From positions 1 through 35,514 of the forward strand of contig ONLX01000118.1 in NCBI GenBank assembly GCA_900318765.1: 35,514 nt of DNA. Reading direction: 5' to 3'. The position numbers were made by a program, and so were the translations under genes. The stretch is from an uncultured Eubacteriales bacterium (GTDB taxonomy: Bacteria > Bacillota > Clostridia > Christensenellales > CAG-138). This document shows, piece after piece, positions 14,275-23,849 of this stretch. The notes under the pieces are model-generated. The model was given only the letters and a program-made list of their open reading frames with translations, was not told the DNA's origin and did not search any database. The first letter of the stretch is position 1. Each line of letters starts with the position of its first letter.

Positions 14275-16146
14275 ATGCAGAACCAATCGTTTGACATTGT
14301 CGTGGTCGGCGCAGGCCACGCCGGCGTAGAGGCGTCGCTCGCCGCTGCGCGTATGGGGCTGAATACCCTGCTGTTGACGCTGAATCTTGACAGCATCGGC
14401 ATGATGCCCTGCAACCCCGCGATCGGCGGAACGGGCAAGGGACATCTCGTTCGTGAGCTCGATGCGCTCGGCGGAGAAATGGGTCTCGCCGCCGATGATA
14501 CGCTGATTCAGATGCGCATGCTCAATACCGGAAAAGGTCCTGCCGTGCATTCGCTGCGGGCGCAAATGGACAAGCGCCGCTACCACGAACGCATCAAATC
14601 CGCGATCGAGCGGCAGCCGCGGCTGACCGTTTTGCAGGGCGAAGTCCGTTCGTTGGAAACGGAGAACGGTCACATTTCCGCCGTTCTGACCGACGAGGGA
14701 TTTCGCTATGCATGCCGTGCCGTCGTGCTGTGCGCCGGCGTGTACTTACAATCCCGCATTCTGATCGGAGAATGGTCCCGGCAATCCGGTCCGAACGGAA
14801 TGCTTCGCAGCGAGCATCTTTCCGATGCGCTCCGCGCGCTCGGGATCCCGCTGCAGCGGTTCAAAACCGGAACTCCGGCGCGCGTAAAGCGCAGCACGCT
14901 CGATTTTGACGAGATGGAGATTCAGCTCGGTGATGTGCCGACGCCTGCCTTCTCGTTCCTGCATCCGAACGGGCTCACGCTCGAGCAGGATCCGTGCTGG
15001 CTGACCTACACGAGCGAACAGACGCATGAAATCATCCGTGCAAACCTGCACCGCTCGCCGATGTACAGCGGAAAGATCCATGCCACCGGAACGCGCTATT
15101 GCCCCTCGATCGAGGACAAGGTCGTGAAGTTCGCGGACAAGGATCGGCATCAGCTGTTCATCGAGCCGGAGGGTCGGACGACCGAGGAAATGTATGTACA
15201 GGGGTTCTCTACCTCGCTGCCCGCCGATGTGCAGATCGATATGCTGCATTCGCTTCCCGGTCTCAGACACTGCGAAGTCATGCGGCTCGGCTATGCGATC
15301 GAATATGACTGTCTGGATCCGACCGCGCTCGATTTACGATTCATGGTCAAGGATGTGCCCGGGCTCTTTACGGCGGGTCAGGTGAACGGATCGAGCGGCT
15401 ATGAGGAAGCTGCCGCGCAGGGCCTTTACGCGGGCATTAACGCCGCCCTGTACGTGAAGGGCGAGGAGCCGTTCTATCTCGGAAGAAGCGACGCCTATAT
15501 CGGCGTCCTTGTCGACGATCTTGCCACCAAAGGAACCCCCGAACCGTATCGCATGATGACCAGCCGCTGCGAATACCGGCTGCTTCTGAGGCAGGACAAT
15601 GCCGATCTTCGCCTCACCGAACGCGCCTTCCGGCTCGGCCTGATCAGCGATGCGCGCAAAGCCGCGCTCGAACAAAAGCGCGAGGGTATTCAAAAAGCGC
15701 TGCAGCGGCTCGGAACGCACGTTCCGCCGAGCGACGCGCTGCGCGTCTACCTCGAATCCCTCGGTGAACCGTTCCCGCAAAGCGGCGCCGTATTGTTTGA
15801 CCTTCTGAAGCGCCCGAAGGTGCGGTACGCAGACCTGCTCCGGCTGTATGACGCGCTCGAACCGTTGGAACCGAATGTGGAGGAACAGATTGAGGTGCTC
15901 GCGCATTACGACGGATATATCGAAAAGCAACGCATTCAGGTCGAACGCGAAAAAGCGCTCGAGGATACCGCGCTCCCGTCCGATCTCGATTACTCCGGTT
16001 TGGACGGACTGCGGCTCGAAGCGCGGCAAAAGCTCAATGCGATTCATCCGTCCTCCGTCGGCCAGGCGTCGCGCATTTCGGGCGTTTCTCCCGCCGATGT
16101 GAGCGTATTGCTCCTCTATGCCAAGCGAGGATTTGCCCATGCGTGA
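14275..16146 (+). CDS. mnmG: tRNA uridine-5-carboxymethylaminomethyl modification enzyme MnmG (GidA)
   Basis: 623 residues, normal length. The FAD-binding motif GAGHAGVEAS (residues 12-21), NPAIGGTGKGHLVREL and the late YEEAAAQGLYAGINAA region are MnmG signatures. With MnmE it modifies the wobble uridine (cmnm5U34) of several tRNAs, using FAD, NADH and methylene-THF. mnmE is not in the window. AGAAGGA sits four bases before ATG 14275. The stop overlaps the rsmG start by eight bases, the common mnmG-rsmG pairing found near oriC in Bacillota. Here the pair is about 14 kb from the origin and points toward it, so it is transcribed against the replication fork. Confidence 0.97.
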   Translation: MQNQSFDIVVVGAGHAGVEASLAAARMGLNTLLLTLNLDSIGMMPCNPAIGGTGKGHLVRELDALGGEMGLAADDTLIQMRMLNTGKGPAVHSLRAQMDKRRYHERIKSAIERQPRLTVLQGEVRSLETENGHISAVLTDEGFRYACRAVVLCAGVYLQSRILIGEWSRQSGPNGMLRSEHLSDALRALGIPLQRFKTGTPARVKRSTLDFDEMEIQLGDVPTPAFSFLHPNGLTLEQDPCWLTYTSEQTHEIIRANLHRSPMYSGKIHATGTRYCPSIEDKVVKFADKDRHQLFIEPEGRTTEEMYVQGFSTSLPADVQIDMLHSLPGLRHCEVMRLGYAIEYDCLDPTALDLRFMVKDVPGLFTAGQVNGSSGYEEAAAQGLYAGINAALYVKGEEPFYLGRSDAYIGVLVDDLATKGTPEPYRMMTSRCEYRLLLRQDNADLRLTERAFRLGLISDARKAALEQKREGIQKALQRLGTHVPPSDALRVYLESLGEPFPQSGAVLFDLLKRPKVRYADLLRLYDALEPLEPNVEEQIEVLAHYDGYIEKQRIQVEREKALEDTALPSDLDYSGLDGLRLEARQKLNAIHPSSVGQASRISGVSPADVSVLLLYAKRGFAHA

Positions 16147-16816
16147 ACTGTTGCAACAAACCATTCCGTCGCTGACGGACGATGCTTGCGACAAATTTGT
16201 CGCATATTATGCATTGTTGATCGACTGGAACACGCGCATGAATCTGACGGCGATCACAGAGCCGGAAGAGGTTGTGAAAAAGCATTTTCTCGATTCGCTT
16301 GCAGCGCTTCCTTATCTGAAGCCCGGCGCAAAGGTTGCGGATGTTGGAACCGGCGCAGGATTTCCGGGCATCCCGCTTCTGATTGTGCGGCCGGATCTCA
16401 AAATGACGCTTGTGGATTCACTGCAAAAGCGCATCGGATTTTTGCAGACCGTGCTGCAAACGCTCGGCTTGCAGGCCCAAACCGTGCATGCGCGCGCGGA
16501 GGATTTCGGAAGGAATCCCCTCTATCGCGCGTCTTTCGACGCGGCGGTTTCCCGCGCGGTGGCGCAGCTTCCCATCCTGCTCGAACTGACTGTTCCGCTT
16601 TTGAAGGTCGGAGGGAAAGCCATCTGCTATAAAGGCGACGCACTGGAAGAACGGAAGAACGCGTCCCACGCCGAACATGTGCTGCATACTGTTTGCGAAA
16701 CGGTATCCGTTCCATCCGATTACGGTGTTCGTTCCTTGTTGATCTATACCAAAAACGCACCAACTCCGGCGATTTATCCGCGCAAAGCGGGAACGCCGTC
16801 CAAGAATCCGCTCTGA
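16139..16816 (+). CDS. rsmG: 16S rRNA (guanine-N7) methyltransferase RsmG (GidB)
   Basis: ATG 16139, with GAGGA eight bases before it inside the end of mnmG, gives 225 residues. The alternative ATG 16118 lacks a ribosome site. NLTAI (38-42), VVKKHFLDSL and the SAM-binding motif VADVGTGAGFPGIPL are the RsmG landmarks. The enzyme methylates N7 of G527 in 16S rRNA; its loss gives low-level streptomycin resistance in several bacteria. The C-terminus (APTPAIYPRKAGTPSKNPL) is the usual PRKAGTP.K.PL ending of the family. It is translationally linked to mnmG, and the following LRR gene starts 14 bases after its stop. Confidence 0.97.
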   Translation: MRELLQQTIPSLTDDACDKFVAYYALLIDWNTRMNLTAITEPEEVVKKHFLDSLAALPYLKPGAKVADVGTGAGFPGIPLLIVRPDLKMTLVDSLQKRIGFLQTVLQTLGLQAQTVHARAEDFGRNPLYRASFDAAVSRAVAQLPILLELTVPLLKVGGKAICYKGDALEERKNASHAEHVLHTVCETVSVPSDYGVRSLLIYTKNAPTPAIYPRKAGTPSKNPL

Positions 16817-16830
16817 GAAGGAGGTCTCCC

Positions 16831-18375
16831 ATGAAACCGATTCGATTCCTGTCTGCCATCCTGTTCCTGTTGGCGGCGATCGCCTGCACACAAACGCCGC
16901 AGCCCGTTGCGGTCGTCCCGAGCGAGCTGCCCACGGCCCAACCCGAGGCGGTTACCGCCGAACCGACCAGGGAGCCGACGCCTGAGCCGGTTCTGCTTTT
17001 CAACGAAGCGATCCCGCGCGATACGCAAAAGCTCGTTCTGCAGATGCCGATCGCGTCGTTTGAAGCGGTGGAGGATGCGCTCAGCGTTCTGCCCAATGTT
17101 ACCGATGCGGAGATTACGTTTTCCGAACCGTGGGAAAGCGATCTGAACGGTCTTTCCGCATACCTGCGGTTCTGGCACGCGCACCCGCTGATCCGGCTGA
17201 CGGAGATTTTCCCCGAGGGGGATGTATCCTTCCGCGAGCAGACGGCGCTGACGCTTTCCGAGCCGATGGAAAATCTCGATCTTCTGATTGCCGCGATGCC
17301 TTCACTCGAATCGCTGACGCTGCCGGCTGGTACGGACGCGCAATCCATCGCTGCGGTCGCATCCACCTTTCCTTCGTTGAAGATCCTGTTTTCGGATGAG
17401 CAGTTCGGCCTTTCCGATGCTTCGGCCACGACGCTGACACTGATGGGTTCCCCATCGCTCGAATCCCTGAAGGCGTATCTTGCGTGTTTCGGAAATCTGG
17501 AATCGGTCGACCTGCGCAACACGACGCTGACCGAGGAGGAAGGGAATGCGCTCTCCGACGCATTTCCGACGGTTTCCTTTGCGCGCACGGTAACGCTGAA
17601 CGGAAAGCCGTATGATACGACGACCGAATCGCTGAACTTTGACGGTGCAAAGATTGCCGACTACGACGCGTTCAAGGAAACGCTTCGGTATTTTCCGCGC
17701 GTAACGAGCCTTGAAATGAACGAATGCAATCTGAAGGATGAACAGATTGCCGCGATCCGCGAGCAATATCCGAATATGGGCGTTGTTTGGACCGTGCACG
17801 TGCGCGGTCGCCGCGTGCGGACGGATCGGATCGCGTTTTCAACCAAGCAGTATAAGGACAACACGAATCGGTTCACCACCGATATGGTTGCGCCGCTGCA
17901 GTACTGCACAAGTCTGATTGCGCTTGACCTCGGACACAACGCGGTCACCGATCTCGAATGGATTAAGCCGCTCCAGAACCTGCAGGTTTTGATCCTCGCG
18001 GATAACCACGTCACGGATCTTACTCCGCTTGCGAGCCTGAAAAAGCTCAAGTATGTCGAACTGTTTTTAAATAAGTTTACCGACGTCACTCCGCTCGGCG
18101 AGCTTCCCGAACTGCTCGACGTGAACATCTGCTACACGCGTGCCGAAGATCTCACGCCGCTGTGCAATTGCCCAAAGCTCGAGCGCATCTGGATTTCCAA
18201 AAGCCGCTTTACGCAAGAAAGTCTGTCGGCTCTCCAACAGACTTTCCCGAATGCGATAATTGATTATGATGCGGAATTTGACAGCACCGGCCGTGGCTGG
18301 CGCAAGCATCCGCGGTACGACGCGTACCTGGAAATGTTCCGGACCGATCAACCCGTCGATCCATTCCTGCCCTGA
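16831..18375 (+). CDS. Leucine-rich repeat lipoprotein
   Basis: ATG 16831 with GAAGGAGG upstream gives 514 residues. The signal peptide ends at Cys19 (LLAAIAC), then a Pro/Glu/Thr linker (about 26-58). A first region (60-300) has irregular leucine-rich repeats of about 25-45 residues. The last part (about 355-490) has regular repeats, such as LIALDLGHNAVTDLEWIKPL, LQVLILADNHVTDLTPLASL and LKYVELFLNKFTDVTPLGEL, of the internalin-like 'SDLTPL' class. Such proteins usually bind other proteins or glycans outside the cell. It is the third gene of the mnmG-rsmG operon, which is unusual for a surface protein. Its stop directly abuts the stop of the next, convergent gene. Confidence 0.9.
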   Translation: MKPIRFLSAILFLLAAIACTQTPQPVAVVPSELPTAQPEAVTAEPTREPTPEPVLLFNEAIPRDTQKLVLQMPIASFEAVEDALSVLPNVTDAEITFSEPWESDLNGLSAYLRFWHAHPLIRLTEIFPEGDVSFREQTALTLSEPMENLDLLIAAMPSLESLTLPAGTDAQSIAAVASTFPSLKILFSDEQFGLSDASATTLTLMGSPSLESLKAYLACFGNLESVDLRNTTLTEEEGNALSDAFPTVSFARTVTLNGKPYDTTTESLNFDGAKIADYDAFKETLRYFPRVTSLEMNECNLKDEQIAAIREQYPNMGVVWTVHVRGRRVRTDRIAFSTKQYKDNTNRFTTDMVAPLQYCTSLIALDLGHNAVTDLEWIKPLQNLQVLILADNHVTDLTPLASLKKLKYVELFLNKFTDVTPLGELPELLDVNICYTRAEDLTPLCNCPKLERIWISKSRFTQESLSALQQTFPNAIIDYDAEFDSTGRGWRKHPRYDAYLEMFRTDQPVDPFLP

Positions 18376-20664
18376 TTACTTTAGGTCCGAATCCTTCGGC
18401 TGTACCGCGTCATTCTCCAGGAAGATCACGATGTCGCTGAGGCCGCGGATATTGCCGTGCGGCGTATCCGTCAGCGTCAACAGCGAAAGCTCCTGCCCCA
18501 TGAACACAAGCGAGGTCGAATGTCCGCCGTCGAGATTGTACGCGGCGCGGCAGCCGTAGCGCATACAGACCTTTGCGATCATGCCGTAGGACATCTGCAC
18601 AATACGGTCGCGCATCGTGATCGGAACGATATAATGGTACGGATCCGAATAGCCGAACGCCACGCGCATCGTGATGGTGCCGGGCTTTCCGCCGTCATCA
18701 TAGGCAAGCTGTCCGTCTTTGACAAGGATCGGGCCGAACGAGAAACTGTCCTTCACGCCGAGCGCCTGCAGCTGCTCGGCGTTTGTTTCGCCCTGACCGT
18801 AGATTTTCAGCGTACCGTCCGGCAAAATGGCATAGGACGTTGTCTCCGCGCGGTCGTAATACACAATCCCGTTGCGGATCATAACCGCTTTGCGATTCGA
18901 CGTGTATCCAAGGTAGTCCCCCGTAAAGGAAACGACCGCATGCTGTTTGCGTGCCTGAATCTCCGGGAGAACGCTCTCCATCTTGATGATCCGGCCCGTT
19001 GCTTCCGGCTGCGTAACGCGGCCCGTGGGGATGGCGTTAGCCGTCGCCAAGAGATCGGTACGGAACAGGATTTTCTCTTCCGAATCGTCGAGACAGATCA
19101 CTACGGCGCCGTTGGAATCGAGATACAGCCACGGGCCGAGCGTTTCGCCGACGCCTTCGATATAAGCAGTCGCCTCCGGATGTTCCGGCTCGACCGTTTC
19201 AATCGCTTCGCAAGGCCATTCGGACGCAAACAACGGTTCATCGGGCAGCGATTCGGGCAAGAATCCTGCGCCGATCAGGGTCCCGTCAAGCCGCACGCCG
19301 ACCGCATGGTAAGCGCCTGCCGCAACTGCGACCACATCCTTCCATGCATCGACCGAACATTGACCGGCCGCATTGTCGCCGCAAGCCACGACCGTTCCGT
19401 CCGTCTTCAAACCGATCGTGAAGCATGCGCCGCACGCAATCGCTTTGAGGTCCGTCCAATCCGCAACGTCGCACTGACCGTACGTATTGTCCCCCGCGGC
19501 GACGGCCGTTCCGTCGCTCCGCAGTGCAACGGTGTGCCAAAGCCCTGCCGAAACGGCAATCACATCCTTCCAATCCGCAACGTCGCATTGTCCCTTCTCA
19601 TTCTTTCCGCAGGCAACAACCGTTCCATCCGCCTTCACGCCGACCGAATGCCATGCGCCCGCCGCGACGTCCGTGATACCGTTCCAATCCGAAACATCCA
19701 GACGACCGAGCGCCTTGCTCCCAACGCCGGAAACCGTTCCGTCCTCATGCAAAAACAGCGCGTGCGTAAGGCCTGGCGCAGCATCCTTTACGTCGCTCCA
19801 AGAAGCGATGAGCGTTTCCTCGCCGAACGTTTCCCCCGTTGTGAGAACCGTTCCGTTTTTCAGATACAGCGCGCTCGTTAAACCGGAAACCGCAACGTCC
19901 GCTTCCGCGGGAGCCGCCGCGTAGCGCGCGTCACCCATAATCCACGGAGCGGTTCCTGCCGCAGAAGTGTGCCATGCGCCCGCCGCCAGAATGCCATGTG
20001 CGGTCTCTTCGAGGGAGAGTCGGTATTCTTCCTTTTGCAATTCAAGCGCCTGTGCCGCCGTTTCGCCCTGTTCGGTGCCGAGCGCGCGCAGCGCAGCGAT
20101 GCCTTCATCGTAGTTTGCGCCGGTGAATACGGCTTCGGCTGCCCGATAATCGATCCGTGCCTGCACCGCATCGGCACGCGCGGCGGCGTCTTTATACGAG
20201 CCGAGGGACCGATACGTTTCGAGCGCCTGTTCGTCCTCTCCGTCGCGCTCATACGCTTCGGCAAGCGCGTACGTTTCCCGGTTCTTCAACTCCGTCTCAC
20301 GAATTTTCAAATCGTCCCTCAGCGATTGCGCACGAACGGCATCCTCGCTGTCCAGCAGCGACGCCGCATACGCAAGATCGCCGCTTTCGATCGCACGATC
20401 CACTTCCTGTTCGAGCAGCTGCGCGCTTTGCTCGGCAAGCGCCTTGATGGGTTCTTCGCTGAACAGTTTGCCGTTCAGGGAAGCGATCGCCTCCGCAATT
20501 CTGCTTTGCGCCATTTGATACGGAGCGGTTTGCGCCGTCTGCATGGCGTCCTGATACGTTCTGTCTACGGTGATTTTCGTATACACCAGAAATCCCGCGC
20601 CTGCAAGCACGAGGACTGCTACGGGAATCAGAATCCAAAGCAGAATCCGTTTCCGATTGTTCAT
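18376..20664 (-). CDS. Membrane-anchored TPR-like/RCC1 repeat/phosphodiester glycosidase fusion
   Basis: 762 residues in three parts. One transmembrane helix (7-29) anchors it, followed by an Ala-rich helical region (35-225) with TPR-like features (ALAEAYERDGEDEQALETYRSLGSYKDA). About 225-470 is a run of RCC1-type beta-propeller repeats, for example AAGAWHSVGVKADGTVVACGKN. From about 590 is the NAGPA (phosphodiester glycosidase, DUF2233) domain, with FSFGPILVKDGQL and the hallmark NLDGGHS (710-716). NAGPA relatives hydrolyse GlcNAc-1-phosphodiester linkages; here the target is likely a wall or surface polymer. The gene is the last of the three-gene operon with GDPD and GH36, and its GGAGG lies inside the GH36 C-terminus. 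The RCC1 plus NAGPA combination is uncommon. Confidence 0.88.
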   Translation of the reverse strand: MNNRKRILLWILIPVAVLVLAGAGFLVYTKITVDRTYQDAMQTAQTAPYQMAQSRIAEAIASLNGKLFSEEPIKALAEQSAQLLEQEVDRAIESGDLAYAASLLDSEDAVRAQSLRDDLKIRETELKNRETYALAEAYERDGEDEQALETYRSLGSYKDAAARADAVQARIDYRAAEAVFTGANYDEGIAALRALGTEQGETAAQALELQKEEYRLSLEETAHGILAAGAWHTSAAGTAPWIMGDARYAAAPAEADVAVSGLTSALYLKNGTVLTTGETFGEETLIASWSDVKDAAPGLTHALFLHEDGTVSGVGSKALGRLDVSDWNGITDVAAGAWHSVGVKADGTVVACGKNEKGQCDVADWKDVIAVSAGLWHTVALRSDGTAVAAGDNTYGQCDVADWTDLKAIACGACFTIGLKTDGTVVACGDNAAGQCSVDAWKDVVAVAAGAYHAVGVRLDGTLIGAGFLPESLPDEPLFASEWPCEAIETVEPEHPEATAYIEGVGETLGPWLYLDSNGAVVICLDDSEEKILFRTDLLATANAIPTGRVTQPEATGRIIKMESVLPEIQARKQHAVVSFTGDYLGYTSNRKAVMIRNGIVYYDRAETTSYAILPDGTLKIYGQGETNAEQLQALGVKDSFSFGPILVKDGQLAYDDGGKPGTITMRVAFGYSDPYHYIVPITMRDRIVQMSYGMIAKVCMRYGCRAAYNLDGGHSTSLVFMGQELSLLTLTDTPHGNIRGLSDIVIFLENDAVQPKDSDLK

Positions 20665-20667
20665 TTC

Positions 20668-22971
20668 TTATTCCTCCGTTATGATAAACAGCATGGCGGA
20701 ATCATCGCCCTGCATATGCATCTTGTCCGAATATCCCGTTCCGATGAACGAGCGGTGCAGCCGGATACCGGCCATAAACTGCGCGCCGGATGCCCGATAC
20801 GTCTCTTTGTAATCATCCATTTTCAGATACTTGTTCACCGCAAGCAGCAAATGGCTGTACGAACGGATGGTCACCGGCAGAATATGTTTCAAAAGCGTTC
20901 CGAATCCGGAAACGAACAGCGGCGTCGAAACCTGTTCGAGCGTATACATCTTTTCGGGCGAAAGACCCTTCACTTCGAGCAGATCGTTTTTCTGTGCCGC
21001 AGGAACGATCGTCTTGACGCGCAGCACAACGGTCTGTTTTTCCGTCTGTGCCTGCCACTGCACGGTGTAATCGTTGCCCGTCTCAACCCGGGAGAATTTC
21101 CCGAACTGACACGTTTTGCGGATGGTACGATACGTTTCGAGCATAGCGCGCAGCGATTTCCGCTCGATCGGCGTCAGATCCTTCGGATCGAGTTCGAGTC
21201 CGAACGCGCCGAATGCCGCAACCGCAAACCGTGTGGAAAGCGGCGTATTTCGCAGCGTTTGCTGATGCGGCGCAAGCGAAACGTGCGCGCCCATCGTCGA
21301 AATCGGGTAGAACAGGGAAAGTCCGCCCTGGATTTTCAACCGTTCGATCGGATCCGTATCGTCCGACGACCAGATCTGCTGAGAGAAGCAGAGTTGACCG
21401 AGATCAAATCGCCCGCCGCCGGAAGCGCATCCTTCAAACAGGATTTGCTGCCGCGGACGGAAGATGCGCGTCAGCACTTCATAGTATCCGATCAGGTACC
21501 GATGTAAAAACGCGCCGTCCAAAAAGTCGCTGACCTTGCGGTTCATATCCCATTTGACATACGAAATCGGGCAGGAATCGAGAATCTTCGTAACGTTTTC
21601 CACAATATAATCCCGAACTTCCCGCTTCGTCAGATCGAGCAGCTTCTGGTGCCGGCCGAGCGAAGGCTTCCGGTTCGGACGCTGAATCGCCCAGTCGGGA
21701 TGCGCGCGGTACAGATCCGAATCGTCGTTCACGTTTTCCGGCTCAAACCAAAGCCCGAACTGCATCCCCTTTTCGTTGATCCGTTTTCCGAGCCCATCCA
21801 GGCCGTTCGGAAGCTTTTTCGGGTTGACCGTATAATCGCCGAGACCCGCGGTATCGGTGTTGCGCGCACCGAACCAGCCGTCGTCCAGCACGAACAGCTC
21901 ACAGCCCAGCTTTTTCCCCTGTTGGGCTAAACGCAAGAGCGAGTTCTGCCGAAATTGAAAAAAATTGGCTTCCCAGTTGTTGATCAGAATCGGGCGTTCC
22001 TTCTTCTGCCAATCTCCGCGCACCACGCGGTTCTGCACAAACGCATGAAAGTTTTGCGACATTCCGTTCTTTCCCCGGCACGAATACGTCAGTACCGCTT
22101 CCGGCGTTTCAAACGATTCGCCCTTCTTCAGCTCCCAGAGGAAGCAATGCGGATTGACGCCGCCCGTGATCCGGACAATGCCCGCCTGCCCGAGCTCCAC
22201 CGTCGTGCGATGGTTGCCGCTGTAAAGCAAATTGAATCCATACACATCTCCGCTCTCTTCGGTGGCATCCTGCACCGCAAGCGCGAGCGCGGGATTGTTT
22301 CCATGCTGCGAATGCGAGGTGCTCTCATTGACAAGCGCGCCGGCGCGCAGCGGCCGTTCCACCACATGCGCTTCGCGAATCCATGCGCCGCTCAGCGTCG
22401 TAACCGTATAGGAACGATCCATCAGATCCAGCGAATAGCTCATGATCTGATTCAGCAAAACAGGCTCCTCTGCTTCGTTGCGGACAACCGCTCTGCGGGC
22501 GATCACATTCTCTTTCTCGTAAACCGTATAAATCAGATCCACATACACCGGGAAAACGGCATCCTTGAGCGTCACAATCAGCGATTCCGCCTCTTCGCCG
22601 GTGCTTTGCGGCAATGTCTGCATCTTCGGCGCCCCGGTTTCAACCCGATGCGAGTCATATACAAAATCGCAGGTAAAGCTTCCGTCCGGCATCCGGATCT
22701 CAATCGGCGAGGTACGGAAATCTCCTTTGCCGACACCGGACCATTCGAGCGGCAATTCATCGAGACAATACGACGCATCCTTGCTTTCGTCGTACAGTAC
22801 GGCGCTGCCGAACGGGATTTCATGCTTATACCGAAGCGATTCGACGTCCCCTTCCGGGATTTTGCGTCCGTAATGCAGGGATTCCAGATGACCGAATGCG
22901 GTCTTTTGGAACAGGTAGGTCGTATCCGCCGTGTCAAGACGGAACCGACTCTCCGAAACCGTGATGCTCAT
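20668..22971 (-). CDS. Alpha-galactosidase, glycoside hydrolase family 36
   Basis: 767 residues, the normal size for bacterial GH36. LFVLDDGWFGARNTD (359-373), GLWFEPENVN (406-415) and YVKWDMNR (471-478) are the family motifs. Asp475 in KWD is the expected nucleophile, and the acid/base Asp lies in WSSDDTD (534-540). GCASGGGRFD (514-523) completes the active site. The enzyme hydrolyses terminal alpha-1,6-galactose from melibiose, raffinose or galactomannan. There is no signal peptide, so it acts in the cytoplasm. It starts 18 bases after the GDPD stop and ends 3 bases before the next start. No sugar transporter is adjacent; the substrate may come from surface polymers or diet. Confidence 0.95.
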   Translation of the reverse strand: MSITVSESRFRLDTADTTYLFQKTAFGHLESLHYGRKIPEGDVESLRYKHEIPFGSAVLYDESKDASYCLDELPLEWSGVGKGDFRTSPIEIRMPDGSFTCDFVYDSHRVETGAPKMQTLPQSTGEEAESLIVTLKDAVFPVYVDLIYTVYEKENVIARRAVVRNEAEEPVLLNQIMSYSLDLMDRSYTVTTLSGAWIREAHVVERPLRAGALVNESTSHSQHGNNPALALAVQDATEESGDVYGFNLLYSGNHRTTVELGQAGIVRITGGVNPHCFLWELKKGESFETPEAVLTYSCRGKNGMSQNFHAFVQNRVVRGDWQKKERPILINNWEANFFQFRQNSLLRLAQQGKKLGCELFVLDDGWFGARNTDTAGLGDYTVNPKKLPNGLDGLGKRINEKGMQFGLWFEPENVNDDSDLYRAHPDWAIQRPNRKPSLGRHQKLLDLTKREVRDYIVENVTKILDSCPISYVKWDMNRKVSDFLDGAFLHRYLIGYYEVLTRIFRPRQQILFEGCASGGGRFDLGQLCFSQQIWSSDDTDPIERLKIQGGLSLFYPISTMGAHVSLAPHQQTLRNTPLSTRFAVAAFGAFGLELDPKDLTPIERKSLRAMLETYRTIRKTCQFGKFSRVETGNDYTVQWQAQTEKQTVVLRVKTIVPAAQKNDLLEVKGLSPEKMYTLEQVSTPLFVSGFGTLLKHILPVTIRSYSHLLLAVNKYLKMDDYKETYRASGAQFMAGIRLHRSFIGTGYSDKMHMQGDDSAMLFIITEE

Positions 22972-22989
22972 AACTCCGTTTCCTTTCTG

Positions 22990-23823
22990 TCAATAGATTT
23001 GATCGGGGTAAAAATGTTCGAAAATAATGCAGTCGTAACGCTGCTCCAGCGTATCACGATCGCTGTCGGGTTCCTCGGTCCAATACACCAAAAAGGCTTT
23101 TTGCCACCGAACAAGCCGCAGCGCAAGCGGCTGTTTCATCGACCCATAGGCAAGAAAATTCGGACGTGTCAACAGATTGGTCCAAAAATGTGACATCGCA
23201 AACGCTTTCAACGGCGAAGTAGTCGCTCTCCAACCTTTGTAACTCTCCGAAAGCTGACCGCGCATCAGATCGGGGGCGTTCTTACGGAACCAATACACGA
23301 TACGGGGATCAAAGCTTTCCACGCAGTACGGTCCTGTGCAGGTCCGTAAAATAGCAAGCGTTTTTTCACACAATTCGACATATTGATCGGTGGACTTGAG
23401 TTCCACGATTGTCGGGCTCTTGCCGTCAAGCACCTGCATAACGTCGGTAAACAGCGGAATATTGAGCTTGTCCCCGTGCGTTCCGAACAGCGACATTGCC
23501 TGCAGCTCTTCGAGGGTAAAGCTGTCGACCCGGCCGGAATAGGTCGTTTCCCGATCCACGAAGTCATCGTGGAATACAACGACCGCTCCGTCCTTGGAAA
23601 GCTGCACATCCAGTTCCACACCGTATCCGTGTTCCACTGCGCGTTCAAACGCGCGCAGCGTGTTCTCCGGAACGCTCTGATCCTTCTCGTAGAGACCGCG
23701 ATGCGCACAATTCAGATTCTGAAACGGTTCCGTCTGCTCAGAATCCGGTCTTTGGGAAGCGATCATAAAAAAATAAAAGGCGATCATTGCAAGGACAATG
23801 ATACAGCAAATCAAAATCGGCAT
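22990..23823 (-). CDS. Glycerophosphodiester phosphodiesterase (GDPD), membrane-anchored
   Basis: 277 residues with one N-terminal transmembrane helix (about 3-22). The catalytic domain begins with CAHRGLYEKDQSVPENTLRAF: His41 and Arg42 of HRG, Glu53 in PENT, Glu70 and Asp72 in ELDVQ, and His85 in FHDD are the metal and catalytic residues of the GDPD/UgpQ family. It cleaves glycerophosphodiesters to glycerol-3-phosphate and an alcohol. The anchor suggests it acts on lipid or teichoic-acid glycerophosphodiesters at the outer face of the membrane, but the topology is not proven. It heads an operon with GH36 and the NAGPA fusion protein and has its own promoter. Confidence 0.92.
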   Translation of the reverse strand: MPILICCIIVLAMIAFYFFMIASQRPDSEQTEPFQNLNCAHRGLYEKDQSVPENTLRAFERAVEHGYGVELDVQLSKDGAVVVFHDDFVDRETTYSGRVDSFTLEELQAMSLFGTHGDKLNIPLFTDVMQVLDGKSPTIVELKSTDQYVELCEKTLAILRTCTGPYCVESFDPRIVYWFRKNAPDLMRGQLSESYKGWRATTSPLKAFAMSHFWTNLLTRPNFLAYGSMKQPLALRLVRWQKAFLVYWTEEPDSDRDTLEQRYDCIIFEHFYPDQIY

Positions 23824-23849
23824 AGTTTCATCACTCCTTTATCAGAAAA

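Noticed and set aside
16398..17588. Open frame of 396 codons on the - strand
   Set aside because: Antisense to rsmG and the LRR lipoprotein; very Ser/Arg-rich and without domain features.
18457..23193. Several long + strand open frames (474, 512 and 412 codons)
   Set aside because: All are opposite the NAGPA fusion, alpha-galactosidase and GDPD genes, whose active-site motifs are clear. The reverse frames have no domains or ribosome sites.
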